From assembly GCF_043575855.1 (NCBI RefSeq), contig NZ_CP144375.1, positions 1,364,001 through 1,428,000 of the forward strand: 64,000 nucleotides of DNA, given 5' to 3'. This DNA is from Kutzneria buriramensis. Its GTDB lineage: Bacteria; Actinomycetota; Actinomycetes; Mycobacteriales; Pseudonocardiaceae. The notes under the pieces are model-generated. The model was given only the letters and a program-made list of their open reading frames with translations. It ran no database searches and had not been told where the DNA came from. The translations under genes were made by a program, and so were the position numbers. Below, piece by piece: positions 1-8,774 of this stretch. The stretch's first letter is position 1. Each line of letters opens with the position of its first letter.

Positions 1-988
1 GGCCGAACAGGGTCGTCAGCCCCTCCTGCACGAGCACGCGGGCCAGCTGGCTGCCGGCGCACTGGTGGGCGCCGTAGCCGAAAGCGAGGTGTGCTCGGGA
101 AGTCGGCCGGACCAGCCGCAGATCATCGGGGTGGTGGAAGACGGCCGGGTCGCGGTTGGCGGCGCTGACCGACACCACCACGCACTCCCCCTTGCGCACC
201 AGGTGATCCCCGATCCGGACGTCCTCGGTGGCGTAGCGCGGCAGGCCGTGCTGCACGACGGACAGGTAGCGCAGCAACTCCTCGACCGCCACCGAGACGC
301 CGACCTCACCCTCGGTCAGCGCCTGCACGCGCTGCGGGTCGTCCAGCATCACCAGGATGCTCAGCGACAGCATGCCCACCGACGTCTCGTAGCCGGCCAG
401 CAGCACGCTCAGCGCGAGGGTGACCATCTCGGCGGTGGTCGGCGGGGTCGCCCACACCGCCGCCTGCCGCAGCATGCCGCTGATCATGTCGGCGGCCGGC
501 TCGCGGCGGCGCTGGTCGACCAGGTCGACGAGCATCGGCCGGAGCAGCGTGGGCTCCAGGCCCATCGGGACGCCGTCGGGCAGCCCGACGACGTCGCCGA
601 TCACCTTCGCGGCCAGCGGGCGGGCGTACTCCGTGACGAGTTCGGCCGGGGACTTCAGGGCCTCGGCACGGTCCTCGGCCACCGCGCGGATCCGCGGCCG
701 CCAGCCCTCCGAGCGGCGGATCGTCAGCTCCGGCACGATCAGCCGGCGCAGTCGGGCGTGGTCCGGGTCGTCGAAGTCCGACAGGCGGCGCGGCTCGCCG
801 GGGCCGCGCACGCTGAACCGCGGGTCGGACAGCACCGTGCGCGCGTCCTCGTGCCGGGTGACCAGCCAGGCGGGTGTGCCCGCCGGCGTCATCACGTACG
901 ACACCGGGTCGTCGCGCCGCATCCGGGCGAACTCTGGTGGCGGGTCGAACGGGCATTGCGCGTTGCGGCGCAGCGGCATCGTGTTCAT
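1..988 (-). CDS. Cytochrome P450, 3' end cut off by the window edge
   Basis: About 329 N-terminal residues of a bacterial class I cytochrome P450 are visible; the last part lies outside the window. Seen: the heme-thiolate loop FGYGAHQCAG near residues 303-312 (Cys about 310), the ExxR pair in EELLR, and the I-helix LLAGYETS, where Glu-Thr replaces the usual Asp-Thr. The N-terminus MNTMPLRRNAQCPFDPPPE is typical of soluble actinobacterial P450s with no membrane anchor. The ATG follows a GAGGAGAGGA ribosome-binding site and overlaps the stop of the upstream thioesterase (ATGA), so the two are translationally coupled. The substrate cannot be told from sequence. A role in tailoring a small molecule is plausible but inferred. 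A ferredoxin partner is not in view. Confidence 0.93.
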   Translation of the reverse strand, partial: MNTMPLRRNAQCPFDPPPEFARMRRDDPVSYVMTPAGTPAWLVTRHEDARTVLSDPRFSVRGPGEPRRLSDFDDPDHARLRRLIVPELTIRRSEGWRPRIRAVAEDRAEALKSPAELVTEYARPLAAKVIGDVVGLPDGVPMGLEPTLLRPMLVDLVDQRRREPAADMISGMLRQAAVWATPPTTAEMVTLALSVLLAGYETSVGMLSLSILVMLDDPQRVQALTEGEVGVSVAVEELLRYLSVVQHGLPRYATEDVRIGDHLVRKGECVVVSVSAANRDPAVFHHPDDLRLVRPTSRAHLAFGYGAHQCAGSQLARVLVQEGLTTLFG

Positions 989-1395
989 CGGGTCCTCTCC
1001 TCGGTGGACACCACGAGGCAGGTGGTGGAAGCGGTGGCCAGCACGGCGCCGGCCGCGTCGCAGACGTCGGCCTCGGCGAACTGGACCTGGCGGCAGGACT
1101 CCCGTACCCAGCCGCGGGCGTAGACCTCGCCGACGGCGGGTGTCACCGGGCGCACGTAGCTGACTCGCAGGTCGAGCATCACGTAGTCGCCGCCGGGGCC
1201 GAGCGTGCTGCGCACGGCGTACCCCAGCACCGCCTCGAGCAGGCCGGCCACGGTGTGCGTGTGGCGCGGCACGGTGGCGATGACCACGTCACCCTCCTCG
1301 ACGCACACCCAGCGGGGTTGGCCGTTGGCCGGCAGCGGCGGGCGGGTTGTCGTCCGCAGCAGGTCCAGACCGGACGGCTGGTCGACGGCCTCCAT
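985..1395 (-). CDS. PaaI-type hotdog thioesterase
   Basis: A 136-aa single hotdog-domain protein. Seen: the segment HTHTVAGLLEAVLGYAVRS followed by the strand LDLRVSYVRPV, the layout of PaaI/4HBT acyl-CoA thioesterases that hydrolyse small acyl- or aryl-CoA esters. The start chosen is the ATG after GGGAGGGAG with 4-5 nt spacing. A longer frame upstream has no ribosome-binding site. Its stop overlaps the P450 start by 4 bp, so the pair forms an operon. A thioesterase coupled to a P450 suggests turnover of a CoA-bound aromatic or fatty substrate, but this is inference. Confidence 0.82.
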   Translation of the reverse strand: MEAVDQPSGLDLLRTTTRPPLPANGQPRWVCVEEGDVVIATVPRHTHTVAGLLEAVLGYAVRSTLGPGGDYVMLDLRVSYVRPVTPAVGEVYARGWVRESCRQVQFAEADVCDAAGAVLATASTTCLVVSTEERTR

Positions 1396-1569
1396 CGGCT
1401 CCCTCCCGTGTCCTGACCCGATCAGGCCACAGGGCGTCGGCCGCCGGACAGGGGTGACGACCAACGGGTACGCGAACCGATCCGCGCGGTGCACACGCGC
1501 GTGCGTGCGGCGGTCACTCGATCCTCACTTCGCGCGCCTACCGTCGGCAGTGGACGTTGGGAGGATCAG

Positions 1570-2193
1570 GTGGAGACCGTGCTGCGCAAGGAACCGACGG
1601 TGTGGTTCACGCTGTTCGGGGACGACATGCTCGCCGCGGAGGGCGTCGCCGCCGCGGGCGCGCGGCTGCGTTTCGTGGCGGCCGCGCCGGAACAGGCCGA
1701 CGCTCTGCTCGCGGTGACCCTGGACCTGACCGACGAGATGCTGTCCAACCTGGCGTTCGCCGCGATGTCCCGGCGGCGGCCGGCGGTGCTGGTGGTGACC
1801 GGGACGGTCGCCGGGCGGCCGCTCACGCGGGAGCTGGTGTCCGGGCCGGTGCGGCTGATTCCGCGCCGCGACGTGACGATGGCCGGTGTCGCGACCCTGC
1901 TGTACGAGGCGGCCGCGGGGCGTTCACTGCCGTACGAGCCGGCCGCGCCGCACCTGGACCGGCTGCTGGCCGAGTTCCGGCGGGAGGACGCCGACCGGCC
2001 ACGTGGCCTGGACGAGCGCGAGACCCGGCTGCTGAACCTGTTGGCCGACGGGGCCGACACCGCCACCATCGCCCGGGCGCTGCACTGTTCCAGCCACACC
2101 GTCAAGCGCCTGGTGGCGGACCTCCTCCAGCGCTACCAAGCCCGCAACCGCGCCCACGTGGTCGCCCACGCCCTCCAATCCGGCCTGATCTGA
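1570..2193 (+). CDS. LuxR-family DNA-binding regulator (C-terminal HTH)
   Basis: A 207-aa protein with a LuxR/NarL helix-turn-helix at about residues 140-205 (LDERETRLLNLLADGADTA then IARALHCSSHTVKRLV). The N-terminal ~130 residues resemble no receiver domain I recognise and lack an obvious phosphoacceptor pocket. It may be a small ligand-sensing or degenerate receiver domain. The GTG start at 1570 is preceded by GGGAGG; an upstream in-frame start at 1489 has no such site. It is divergent from the thioesterase/P450 pair and could control it. Its TGA stop is followed directly by the first arm of a palindromic repeat. Confidence 0.85.
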   Translation: METVLRKEPTVWFTLFGDDMLAAEGVAAAGARLRFVAAAPEQADALLAVTLDLTDEMLSNLAFAAMSRRRPAVLVVTGTVAGRPLTRELVSGPVRLIPRRDVTMAGVATLLYEAAAGRSLPYEPAAPHLDRLLAEFRREDADRPRGLDERETRLLNLLADGADTATIARALHCSSHTVKRLVADLLQRYQARNRAHVVAHALQSGLI

Positions 2194-2487
2194 CCCCCGC
2201 GAGTCGCGCTCTGGGACACACCGAATGTCAATCTCAGGCACAAACGAGCTCCAAGGCTCAGCTCTCCCGAAACCGGATTTCGGTGTGACGCTGCTTGTGC
2301 CGCGCGTTCCGCGCGGGGTGAGGTCCCTGAAGATCCGGTCTCTTCCCTGGTCTCAGCTCGATCGATGAACGGACTCGATCGAGCTGAGCCCGCGGTCCTT
2401 CAGACCGGCGCGACCTCACGCGGGACTCGCGGGGTGTGCCCGAGACCTGCATTCGGTGTGCCTGAGAGCGCGACTCGCGGGGGTTCA
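2191..2487. repeat. Nested palindromic intergenic element, copy 1, abutting two stop codons
   Basis: The 291 bp between convergent luxR-type and marR-type genes form one composite inverted repeat. The left arm begins CCCCCGCGAGTCGCGCTC directly after the TGA of the left gene. The right arm is its complement and ends 1 nt from the stop of the right gene. Inside are a second arm pair (CACACCGAAT / ATTCGGTGTG), and at 2318-2420 a further nested palindrome bounded by GTGAGGTC / GACCTCAC. That nested part contains a perfect 12-bp stem, CTCAGCTCGATC / GATCGAGCTGAG, at about 2352-2388. Related copies occur at 41554 and 63318. It may act as a bidirectional terminator; mobility is possible but unproven. 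Confidence 0.85.
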
Positions 2488-2937
2488 GCGGCGGCGTTGG
2501 TGGGTGGTGACGTCCATGAAGGCGGTTTTGAAGGCGGCGTAGGCGTCGCGGCCGAGGCGGCGGGCGTGGCGGTCCTGGATGGCGGCCATGATCTTGTCGG
2601 CGGCGCGCATCTGGGCCAGGCCGCGCTCGGTGGGGCAGACCCGCTTGGCCCGCCGGTCGGCCGGATCGGGCCGCCGCTCCACGTAGCCGAGCGCCTCCAG
2701 CTCGTCGATGATCGTGCCGATCACCTGCTTGTGCTGGCCGGACAGCCGGGACAGGTCGGTGGCCCGCACGCCGTCCACGTCGAGGTAGGCCATCACGGAG
2801 CCGTGCCGCGGGTGCAGGTCGTCGAAGCCCTGCGCGGCCAGCCCCTCGAACAGCTCCCGCTGGATCGCGAACAGCAGGCGCCCGGAGAGTATCCCCAGGT
2901 CGGGGTTGGTCTCGTTGCGCTCCGCCCGCGTCGCCAC
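2485..2937 (-). CDS. MarR-family transcriptional regulator
   Basis: A 150-aa winged-helix protein. Seen: DVDGVRATDLSRLSGQHKQV as the DNA-recognition helices, then the wing LGYVERRPDPADRRAKRV, both typical of MarR. The start is taken as GTG at 2937, about 7 nt after GAGGAG; an ATG at 2976 is the alternative. It lies about 55 nt downstream of the large SARP gene on the same strand and may be cotranscribed with it. No ligand can be inferred. MarR proteins usually act as dimeric repressors released by small aromatic or oxidising compounds. Confidence 0.88.
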   Translation of the reverse strand: MATRAERNETNPDLGILSGRLLFAIQRELFEGLAAQGFDDLHPRHGSVMAYLDVDGVRATDLSRLSGQHKQVIGTIIDELEALGYVERRPDPADRRAKRVCPTERGLAQMRAADKIMAAIQDRHARRLGRDAYAAFKTAFMDVTTHQRRR

Positions 2938-2992
2938 CCGCGTCTCCTCACACTCGGCCCACCCCCGAGTGATCATCCCATACGGCGAGACG

Positions 2993-5554
2993 TCAGCAAT
3001 CGTGACTGTCAGCGGCGGACACCATCCGGGCCGCGGCCGGGTCGCCCAGCTCACGCCGGATGTCCACGGCCTGGTCGAGGGCGTCCTTGGCGGTGGCGAT
3101 GTCGTAGTCGTCGATCGCGACGGCGGCGATCCGCCGCAGCGTCTCCGCCTCGGCGGCCCGCGCGCCGAACTCCCGGTGCAGCGCCAGCGCCCGCCGGTAG
3201 CTCAGCAGCGATTCACGGTGCCGGCCGCGCCGGTGGTTGACGTAGCCCAGGGTGTCCCAGGTGTCGGCCTGCGCCCGCCGGGCGCCGAGCCCGTGCAGGA
3301 TCGTCAGCGCCTCCCGGCAGTGGCCGATGGCGGCGTCGTGCTTGGCCTGCACGGCCTGGTACCAGCCGAGCGCGTTCAGCGCGGACGCGACGTCGACGGG
3401 CTCGGCGCCCGCACGGGTGATCGACAGCATCCGGTCGGCGTGCAGCCCGCCGGCGGCCGGCCGGCCGGCGCGGGCCCGCAGCCACGCGGATCCCAGGTGG
3501 ATGCCGGCCAGCGACTTGCGGTCGTCCAGCTCCACGAACACCGGCGTGGCCCGGGACATGTGGTCGATCGCGGCGACGTAGTCGCGCAGGCCGGCGTGCA
3601 CACGGGCCAGGCCGCGGCGGATCTGCGCCGCCTTCTCCCGCTCCCCAGCCTGCTCGGCGCCGGCCAGCGCCGCGGTGCCGGCGGCCAGCAGCTCGGGCCA
3701 GGCGCCGGTGTTGTCCAGGTAGTCCTCGACCACGCCGGCGAGCCGCCAGACGTAGTCGCCGTAGCCGTCGACAAGTGCCCGCCGCAGCATCACCCGCAGC
3801 ATCCGGCGCTCGGCCTCGTACCCGGCGGACGCCGGCCGCACCGGCGTCTCCGGCGGCACGGTCGCCAGCCGCATCCGGGCGACCGCGCCGGTCTGCCGGT
3901 TGTTGAACAGGTAGTGGTCGAACATCCGGCGGCACACCAAGTCCCGCTCCGCCGCCGGCAGCCGCACCGCCGCCAGCTCGGCGCCGTAGTCGTGCACGAG
4001 CCCGTGCCAGGTGTACCGGCCGGGCCGGTATTCGTCGAGCAGGTTCTGCGTCGTCAGCTCGCTCAGCAGCCGCCGGGCGCCCGACGGCGTCTCGCCGATC
4101 AGGCTGGCGGCCTCCTCCGGACCGATGTCCCGCGCGGGGTACAGCGACAGCACGTGGAACAGGGCGGCCGCCGACGGCGTCAGCGCCTCGTACGACCGCG
4201 CGAACGACGTCCGCACGTCGTCGGTGAGCGGCTGCTCCGGCCGCGCGGTGATCAACGCCAGGGGTAAACCGCCGGAGCGGCGCACGATCTCGTCCACCGC
4301 CCGGCTCACCCCGAACTGAGCGATCGTCAGTTCCCGCGCCGAGGTGGGCGGCAGCGGGCCGAGCCGGATCGGGTAGGCGTCGTTGAACGCCACCAGACCC
4401 GACAGGGCGTCCCGACTCGTCACGATCGCGGCGCAGCCTGCCGAACCCGGCAGCAGGTCCCGCGCCTGCGCGGCGTCGCGGGCGTTGTCCAGCACCACCA
4501 GGACCCGCCGACCGGCCAGCGTGCTGCGGTACAGCGCCGCCGGATCGCACGGATCCTGCACGCCGAGCAGCGCCCGCACCGCCTCGGACGCGCTCAGCGG
4601 CGGCCGTCCCGCGGTGAACCCGTGCAGGTCGACGTGCAGGACGCCGTCCGGAAAGCGGTCGGCGACCAGCCGCGCCGCCTGCATCGCCAGCGACGTCTTG
4701 CCGACGCCCGCCATGCCGGTCAGCGCGATCACCGCCGCCGGCTCGTCCGACTCCGGCAACCGGTCCAGCAGCGACGCCAACTCCTCCGCGCGGCCGACGA
4801 ACACGGGCTGCCGCACCGGTTCCGCGTCGGCCAGCACGTGTTGGTACGCGTCGCGCAGCGCCCGGCCCGGGTGCACGCCGAGCTCCTGCCGCAGCCGGTC
4901 GCGCACCTCGCCGAACAGCTCGACAGCGGCGGCCTGCTGGCCGTCCGCGTGCAGCAGCAACATCAACCGGGCGTGGAGTTCCTCGTCCAGCGGACGACGG
5001 CTCGCGGCGGCGCGGACCATCGGCAGCACCACGGCGGCCATGCCCTCGGCCAGCGCGCGGTCGGCCGCAGTGCGCAGCACCGCGTCGATTTCCTCGGCCA
5101 CGGCGGTGAAAATGGGATGTGAGCGAACCTCGATCGGCACGTCCTCGGCGACCTCGCCGGTGGCCAGCGACAGCGCCGTCACTAGGTCGCGCAGCGACGG
5201 CCGACCGGCCGCCAACTCGCGAAACCGCAGCAGGTCAAGGGTTTCCGACGTCATCGCCAGCCGGTAGCCGCCGGGTGCGGGGAGCAGCCAGCGGCCGGTG
5301 GCCCGCCGCGGCAGGTCCGGCTCCAGCGTCCGCCGGATCGCGCCGACGTGTCCCTGCACCACGTTGGCCGCGAGCTCCGGCGGCTCGCCCCGCCACAGCG
5401 CCCGGGTGATCTCGGTCATCGTCACCGGCCGGCCGGCGCGGGCCAGCAGCAGCGCCATCAGGGCCCGCCGCTGCGGCGAGCCGAGGCGCGCCTCGCGGCC
5501 CGACCGCCGCCCGCGCACCGGCCCCAGCACGGTCCACCAGATGGACGTCTCCAC
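2993..5554 (-). CDS. SARP/AfsR-like regulator: winged HTH, BTAD, NB-ARC ATPase, TPR
   Basis: An 853-aa multidomain activator. In order: an OmpR-type winged helix (about residues 1-100), a bacterial transcriptional activator domain (about 100-255), an NB-ARC ATPase with Walker A GMAGVGKTSL near residue 290 and Walker B RVLVVLDNARDA, then C-terminal tetratricopeptide repeats (about 580-830). This is the AfsR architecture; such proteins switch on secondary metabolism or secreted-enzyme genes. The start is GTG (VETSIWW) at 5554 with a weak GGGACGG ribosome-binding site. The open frame runs on upstream into the neighbouring gene region, but that extension is low-complexity shadow sequence. The adjacent secreted GH18 and G1 peptidase genes are possible targets. 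Confidence 0.92.
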   Translation of the reverse strand: METSIWWTVLGPVRGRRSGREARLGSPQRRALMALLLARAGRPVTMTEITRALWRGEPPELAANVVQGHVGAIRRTLEPDLPRRATGRWLLPAPGGYRLAMTSETLDLLRFRELAAGRPSLRDLVTALSLATGEVAEDVPIEVRSHPIFTAVAEEIDAVLRTAADRALAEGMAAVVLPMVRAAASRRPLDEELHARLMLLLHADGQQAAAVELFGEVRDRLRQELGVHPGRALRDAYQHVLADAEPVRQPVFVGRAEELASLLDRLPESDEPAAVIALTGMAGVGKTSLAMQAARLVADRFPDGVLHVDLHGFTAGRPPLSASEAVRALLGVQDPCDPAALYRSTLAGRRVLVVLDNARDAAQARDLLPGSAGCAAIVTSRDALSGLVAFNDAYPIRLGPLPPTSARELTIAQFGVSRAVDEIVRRSGGLPLALITARPEQPLTDDVRTSFARSYEALTPSAAALFHVLSLYPARDIGPEEAASLIGETPSGARRLLSELTTQNLLDEYRPGRYTWHGLVHDYGAELAAVRLPAAERDLVCRRMFDHYLFNNRQTGAVARMRLATVPPETPVRPASAGYEAERRMLRVMLRRALVDGYGDYVWRLAGVVEDYLDNTGAWPELLAAGTAALAGAEQAGEREKAAQIRRGLARVHAGLRDYVAAIDHMSRATPVFVELDDRKSLAGIHLGSAWLRARAGRPAAGGLHADRMLSITRAGAEPVDVASALNALGWYQAVQAKHDAAIGHCREALTILHGLGARRAQADTWDTLGYVNHRRGRHRESLLSYRRALALHREFGARAAEAETLRRIAAVAIDDYDIATAKDALDQAVDIRRELGDPAAARMVSAADSHDC

Positions 5555-5693
5555 GGTCCCGTCCCATCGAATCCCACACGACGACCTTGGAAACAAACTA
5601 TACGAATGGGCGCAACGGCCGGTGGCGAACCGGCCATTCGGGCGGCGAAAGCCCACCCGTTCGTTCAGGGCCAAACAATCCGTTTCACATATG

Positions 5694-5741
5694 AAAAAAG
5701 GTCGCCCGGCGGCCACCGTCCACGTGTGGCCGCCGGACGAC
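5694..5741 (-). terminator. Rho-independent terminator of the GH18 gene
   Basis: A 16-bp stem, GTCGCCCGGCGGCCAC (5701-5716) with GTGGCCGCCGGACGAC (5726-5741) and one mismatch, is followed on the minus strand by a run of six T at 5694-5699. It lies about 80 bp downstream of the GH18 stop. It separates that gene from the SARP gene, whose promoter must lie in the remaining AT-richer 140 bp. Confidence 0.85.
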
Positions 5742-5817
5742 CCGTGACGGTCCCGAGGTCCGCCCTGTAGACCTCGGAACCGGTCTCGGTCACCCGCTGT
5801 CCGTCCCGGTGGAACGG

Positions 5818-6867
5818 TCAGCGGGTGAAGGTCCCCATGATCTTCGAGAACTCCCACGGCAGCTGCTCGATGCCGGAGCAGCCGTCGGTGTGCCGCCCCA
5901 CGCAGGTGCCGTTGTCGCGGTTGAGCCCCCAGAACGACAGCAGCGCGATGCCGTGCTGCCAGGCCCAGAACGTCAGCGTGAAGGCGTCGTCGGGGGTGAA
6001 CTCCTCCACCGGCCCGGCCTCGCCGCCGGAGCCGTAGTCGTCCAGCCCGATCATCGCGGTGATGCCGACCATGGCCCAGAGCTGCGACGGCGTCCTGTCC
6101 GGCCACAGGCCGTGCAGGGTGGTCACGAGCGCCGCCGCGGCCGACTTCGCGTCGGCGGCCATCTCGTGCTGCTTGTCGTCGTAGTAGTCGAAGGTCATGA
6201 CGTTGACGACGTCGACCCGGGTGCCGTTGGCCACCGCGTTCTGGAGCATCTTGACCGCGTCGCCGTTGGGCGCGGTCGGCCCGGTCCCGATCGTGTAGAC
6301 GACCTTCAGCGGCCGGCCCTGCGCCGCCGCCCACCGCTCGGTCTCCAGCAGCGCCTTGTTGCGGCGGTCGATGCCGACCGCGTTGGTCAGGGAGTTGTCC
6401 TCGATGTCCATGTCGAGCTGGGTGGCGCCGTACCTGACCAGCGCCTGCTCGTAGGCCAGCGCGATGGCGTGCACGTCGGCGCAGCTGTCGGCGATCTCGA
6501 TCCCGTTGTCGCCGGCCCAGGCCCCGCCGAAGGACGGGATCAACTGGCCGCCGGTCGCGCGCAGCTTCGCGGCGGCGTCCGCGTAATCGGGGCCGTTCGC
6601 CACGCCATTGGGATACACCTGGCACGATCCGGGCTTGTCCGTCTCCAAGAACGCGAGGTTCTGGAAACGCGCGCCCGACTGCGCGGCCATCTCCGCCGGA
6701 TCACCCGGCAGGTACGCCTGGAAATAGGGGGCGAACACATGGGGCGGAATCGGCGCGGGGCCGTAATGGGCGGTCGTGGCTTCCGCCGCGCCGGCGAGTG
6801 TGGACGAAGCGGCCAGCACGGCCGCCGCGATCACGCCACACCGACGGAATGTGGACAGGTTTCGCAC
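5818..6867 (-). CDS. Secreted glycoside hydrolase family 18 (chitinase-like) protein
   Basis: A 349-aa exported protein. Seen: an N-terminal signal peptide (VRNLSTFRRCGVIAAAVLAA, cleavage near AGAAEA), a TIM-barrel sequence with the GH18 catalytic signature around QLDMDIED (the D-x-D-x-E motif; Glu is the acid), the strand VVNVMTFDYYDD (typical GH18 substrate-assisting Asp/Tyr) and the C-terminal FWAWQHGIALLSFWGLNRD strand. It should cleave chitin-like or related beta-1,4-GlcNAc polymers outside the cell. No carbohydrate-binding module is present. The start is taken as GTG at 6867, which leaves a normal signal peptide; a longer N-terminal extension is possible. It is followed by a strong terminator. 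Confidence 0.88.
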   Translation of the reverse strand: MRNLSTFRRCGVIAAAVLAASSTLAGAAEATTAHYGPAPIPPHVFAPYFQAYLPGDPAEMAAQSGARFQNLAFLETDKPGSCQVYPNGVANGPDYADAAAKLRATGGQLIPSFGGAWAGDNGIEIADSCADVHAIALAYEQALVRYGATQLDMDIEDNSLTNAVGIDRRNKALLETERWAAAQGRPLKVVYTIGTGPTAPNGDAVKMLQNAVANGTRVDVVNVMTFDYYDDKQHEMAADAKSAAAALVTTLHGLWPDRTPSQLWAMVGITAMIGLDDYGSGGEAGPVEEFTPDDAFTLTFWAWQHGIALLSFWGLNRDNGTCVGRHTDGCSGIEQLPWEFSKIMGTFTR

Positions 6868-7010
6868 GCCGAAAGCGTCCCGTAAGGCGGTCGCCGGAAA
6901 AAGCCGCGACCCTCGAAATGGTCGGCGGCGGAACCCGATTCCTGTCCGAATTGCCGGTGAGCGGACCGTTCCCGACAACGCTGTCGCGAACGGTCCGCTC
7001 GGTCAGGCGG

Positions 7011-7748
7011 TCACTCCTGGACGTAGTTCACGTCGAAGGAACCGTTGGAGACCTCGCTGGTGTGGTCCTCGAAACCGGAGTTGTTGCTGGCGTCCAGGGC
7101 GACGCCGCCCTCCCCGTTGTACGTGGAGCCGTCCACGGTGGCGCCGCTGAAGTGCACGGTGCCGAAGTTCGGGTAGGCGCCGGTCGGCGACTCCAGGATG
7201 AACTCGGCCGAGGAGTTGGCGCCGTTGTAGGACTTGGTGACGTGCTCGGTCCAGCCCTGGGTGTTGTCGGTGATGGTCAGCGTGTAGTTGGTGCCGCTGC
7301 GCTGGACGGTGCCGGTGAAGTTGTCGCCGGCCGACACCGGGTCGTTGTAGTAGACCGGGGAGTCCGGGTACATCTCGTACCACGCCTGGTAGTTCGGCGA
7401 GCCGGACGAGCAGTCGGTGGCCACGCCGGTCTGCTCGACGGACTGGCTGCCGTAGCCGTCGATGCCGACCCACGGCGCGTACAGGTCGTTGGACGAGTTG
7501 CAGGTGACCTCGGGCTCGGTCCAGCTCGCGCTGACGGAGCTGAAGCCGCTGCCGGTGGACACCCAGCCGGACCAGTTGCCGCCGTCCTGGTTGAAGGTGC
7601 CGCCGACCCTGGGGTGGGCGTGGCCTGGATGGGTGGCGTGCTGGGGAGCGAAGCCGGCCGACGCGGTCGCGGCGGCGGGTGCGGCGCCGGCGAGCAGGGT
7701 GGCGGCGCCGACCGCCGCGAACGCGAGTAAACCGGGGCGTGCTCGCAT
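7011..7748 (-). CDS. Secreted G1-family (eqolisin) glutamic peptidase
   Basis: A 245-aa exported protein. Seen: a Sec signal peptide (residues 1-28), then the G1 core. The strand NWSGWV is followed by APWVGIDGYGSQSVEQTGV, with the putative catalytic Gln in QTG, and by SSAEFILESPTG, with the putative catalytic Glu. These are the two residues of the Gln/Glu dyad of pepstatin-insensitive acid proteases. Two Cys (TCNSS, TDCSSG) could form a disulfide. The ATG follows GGAGG with normal spacing. It lies next to a secreted GH18 gene, which suggests degradation of external polymers. G1 peptidases work at acidic pH, consistent with soil. The family assignment is firm; the substrate is unknown. Confidence 0.88.
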   Translation of the reverse strand: MRARPGLLAFAAVGAATLLAGAAPAAATASAGFAPQHATHPGHAHPRVGGTFNQDGGNWSGWVSTGSGFSSVSASWTEPEVTCNSSNDLYAPWVGIDGYGSQSVEQTGVATDCSSGSPNYQAWYEMYPDSPVYYNDPVSAGDNFTGTVQRSGTNYTLTITDNTQGWTEHVTKSYNGANSSAEFILESPTGAYPNFGTVHFSGATVDGSTYNGEGGVALDASNNSGFEDHTSEVSNGSFDVNYVQE

Positions 7749-8066
7749 GATGGGAAACCTCCGGAGGCAGGGTTGGGGCCGGGTGGCCCCGCCGGTGTCC
7801 CGAACTCTGACCGAACGGGCAGTCCCCGGGCACCCTGCGATCGGAGGGTTTCTCGGTTATCGCCGGTGGGTACCCCCTTTGACTGTTGATTTCCGCAGGT
7901 CCGGTTGTCACGTTCGTGAGGTATTGTCGGATTCCGCCCGCGATGACGCGTCGACGCGTGCGAACCTGTCGTCACATGCCGGATCGTCACCTGAGTGTGA
8001 TCAACAGTCGCTACGATTCGGCGGCGCACGCGTCGGTGATCTCCTCTGGCGGGCGAGGGTGGTGAC
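7749..8066. other. 318-bp divergent intergenic region, no gene seen
   Basis: This space holds the upstream regions of the G1 peptidase (minus) and the LytR_C protein (plus). I see the peptidase ribosome-binding site at its left edge and a moderately AT-richer middle around 7850-7990. I see no convincing stem-loop, small ORF or operator. Confidence 0.6.
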
Positions 8067-8708
8067 GTGCGGTCGAAACGATGGCGGCGGACTCGGTCGC
8101 TGGTGCTGCTGAGCCTGCTGATGCTCGCCTCGGTGGTGGTCTGGGTGCGGGTGTTCCAGGAGGTGCCCACGATCGACCAGACCGTGGGCTGCACGCCGGC
8201 CGCCAAGATCAAGGGCGCCACCGCCGTCGGCTACCACGATCTGGACGCGGTCGGCCCGCTGCCGCCGTCGCAGGTGCCGGTGCGCGTGCTCAACGCCAGC
8301 GACTTACGCGGGGCGGCCACCCTGATGACCGCCGAGCTGGCCAGACTGGGCTTCCCGACCGCCGCCCCGGCGGGTGACGACCCGGCCTATCCGCTGGGCA
8401 ACATGACGTGTGTCGGTCAGATCAGGTTCGGCGCGCAGGGCGCGGCGGGCGCCCGGCTGATGAGCATGCTGGTGCCGTGCGCGCAGCTCGTGCGGGACAA
8501 CCGGCAGGACACGAGCGTCGACTTCGCGATCGGCACGAACTTCAACGGCCTGCTGGTGAACCGGTACGCGCAGCAGGTGGTGTCCCAGCTGTCGGACTGG
8601 GCGCACGATCACCCGCCGGCCCCGGGCGGCCTGCTCACCCAGAGCCAGGCCCTGCCCAAGCTGGCCGCGCCGCTGCTGGCCGCGGCCCGTCCCGGCCACT
8701 GCGGCTGA
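8067..8708 (+). CDS. LytR C-terminal domain envelope protein (Cei-like)
   Basis: A 213-aa membrane-anchored protein. Seen: a short basic N-terminus, one transmembrane segment (LVLLSLLMLASVVVWVRVF, residues 12-30), and an extracytoplasmic LytR_C domain starting near QVPVRVLNASDLRGAATLM, the conserved 'VLN-S---G-A' entry of that family. Three Cys after the membrane segment (GC, TC and PC contexts) may pair. Similar single-domain proteins are called envelope integrity protein Cei in mycobacteria. The GTG at 8067 follows GAGGGTGG. A role in cell-wall or capsule maintenance is known for relatives and inferred here. Confidence 0.78.
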   Translation: MRSKRWRRTRSLVLLSLLMLASVVVWVRVFQEVPTIDQTVGCTPAAKIKGATAVGYHDLDAVGPLPPSQVPVRVLNASDLRGAATLMTAELARLGFPTAAPAGDDPAYPLGNMTCVGQIRFGAQGAAGARLMSMLVPCAQLVRDNRQDTSVDFAIGTNFNGLLVNRYAQQVVSQLSDWAHDHPPAPGGLLTQSQALPKLAAPLLAAARPGHCG

Positions 8709-8774
8709 AGATACGAAGAAAATTCACCTATCGGCCCTCGTGTCGGCGGGCGGCGAGCTGCTGGACTGCCGGGC

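Noticed and set aside
2352..2388. Reading the CTCAGCTCGATC/GATCGAGCTGAG stem as an ordinary terminator
   Set aside because: It has no T-run and sits inside a larger palindrome with nested arms, so repeat architecture explains it better, though it may still end transcription.
5555..6625. N-terminal extension of the SARP-NB-ARC frame into the GH18 region
   Set aside because: It is low-complexity, runs through the GH18 gene in another frame and across its terminator. A GTG at 5554 opens the family domain.
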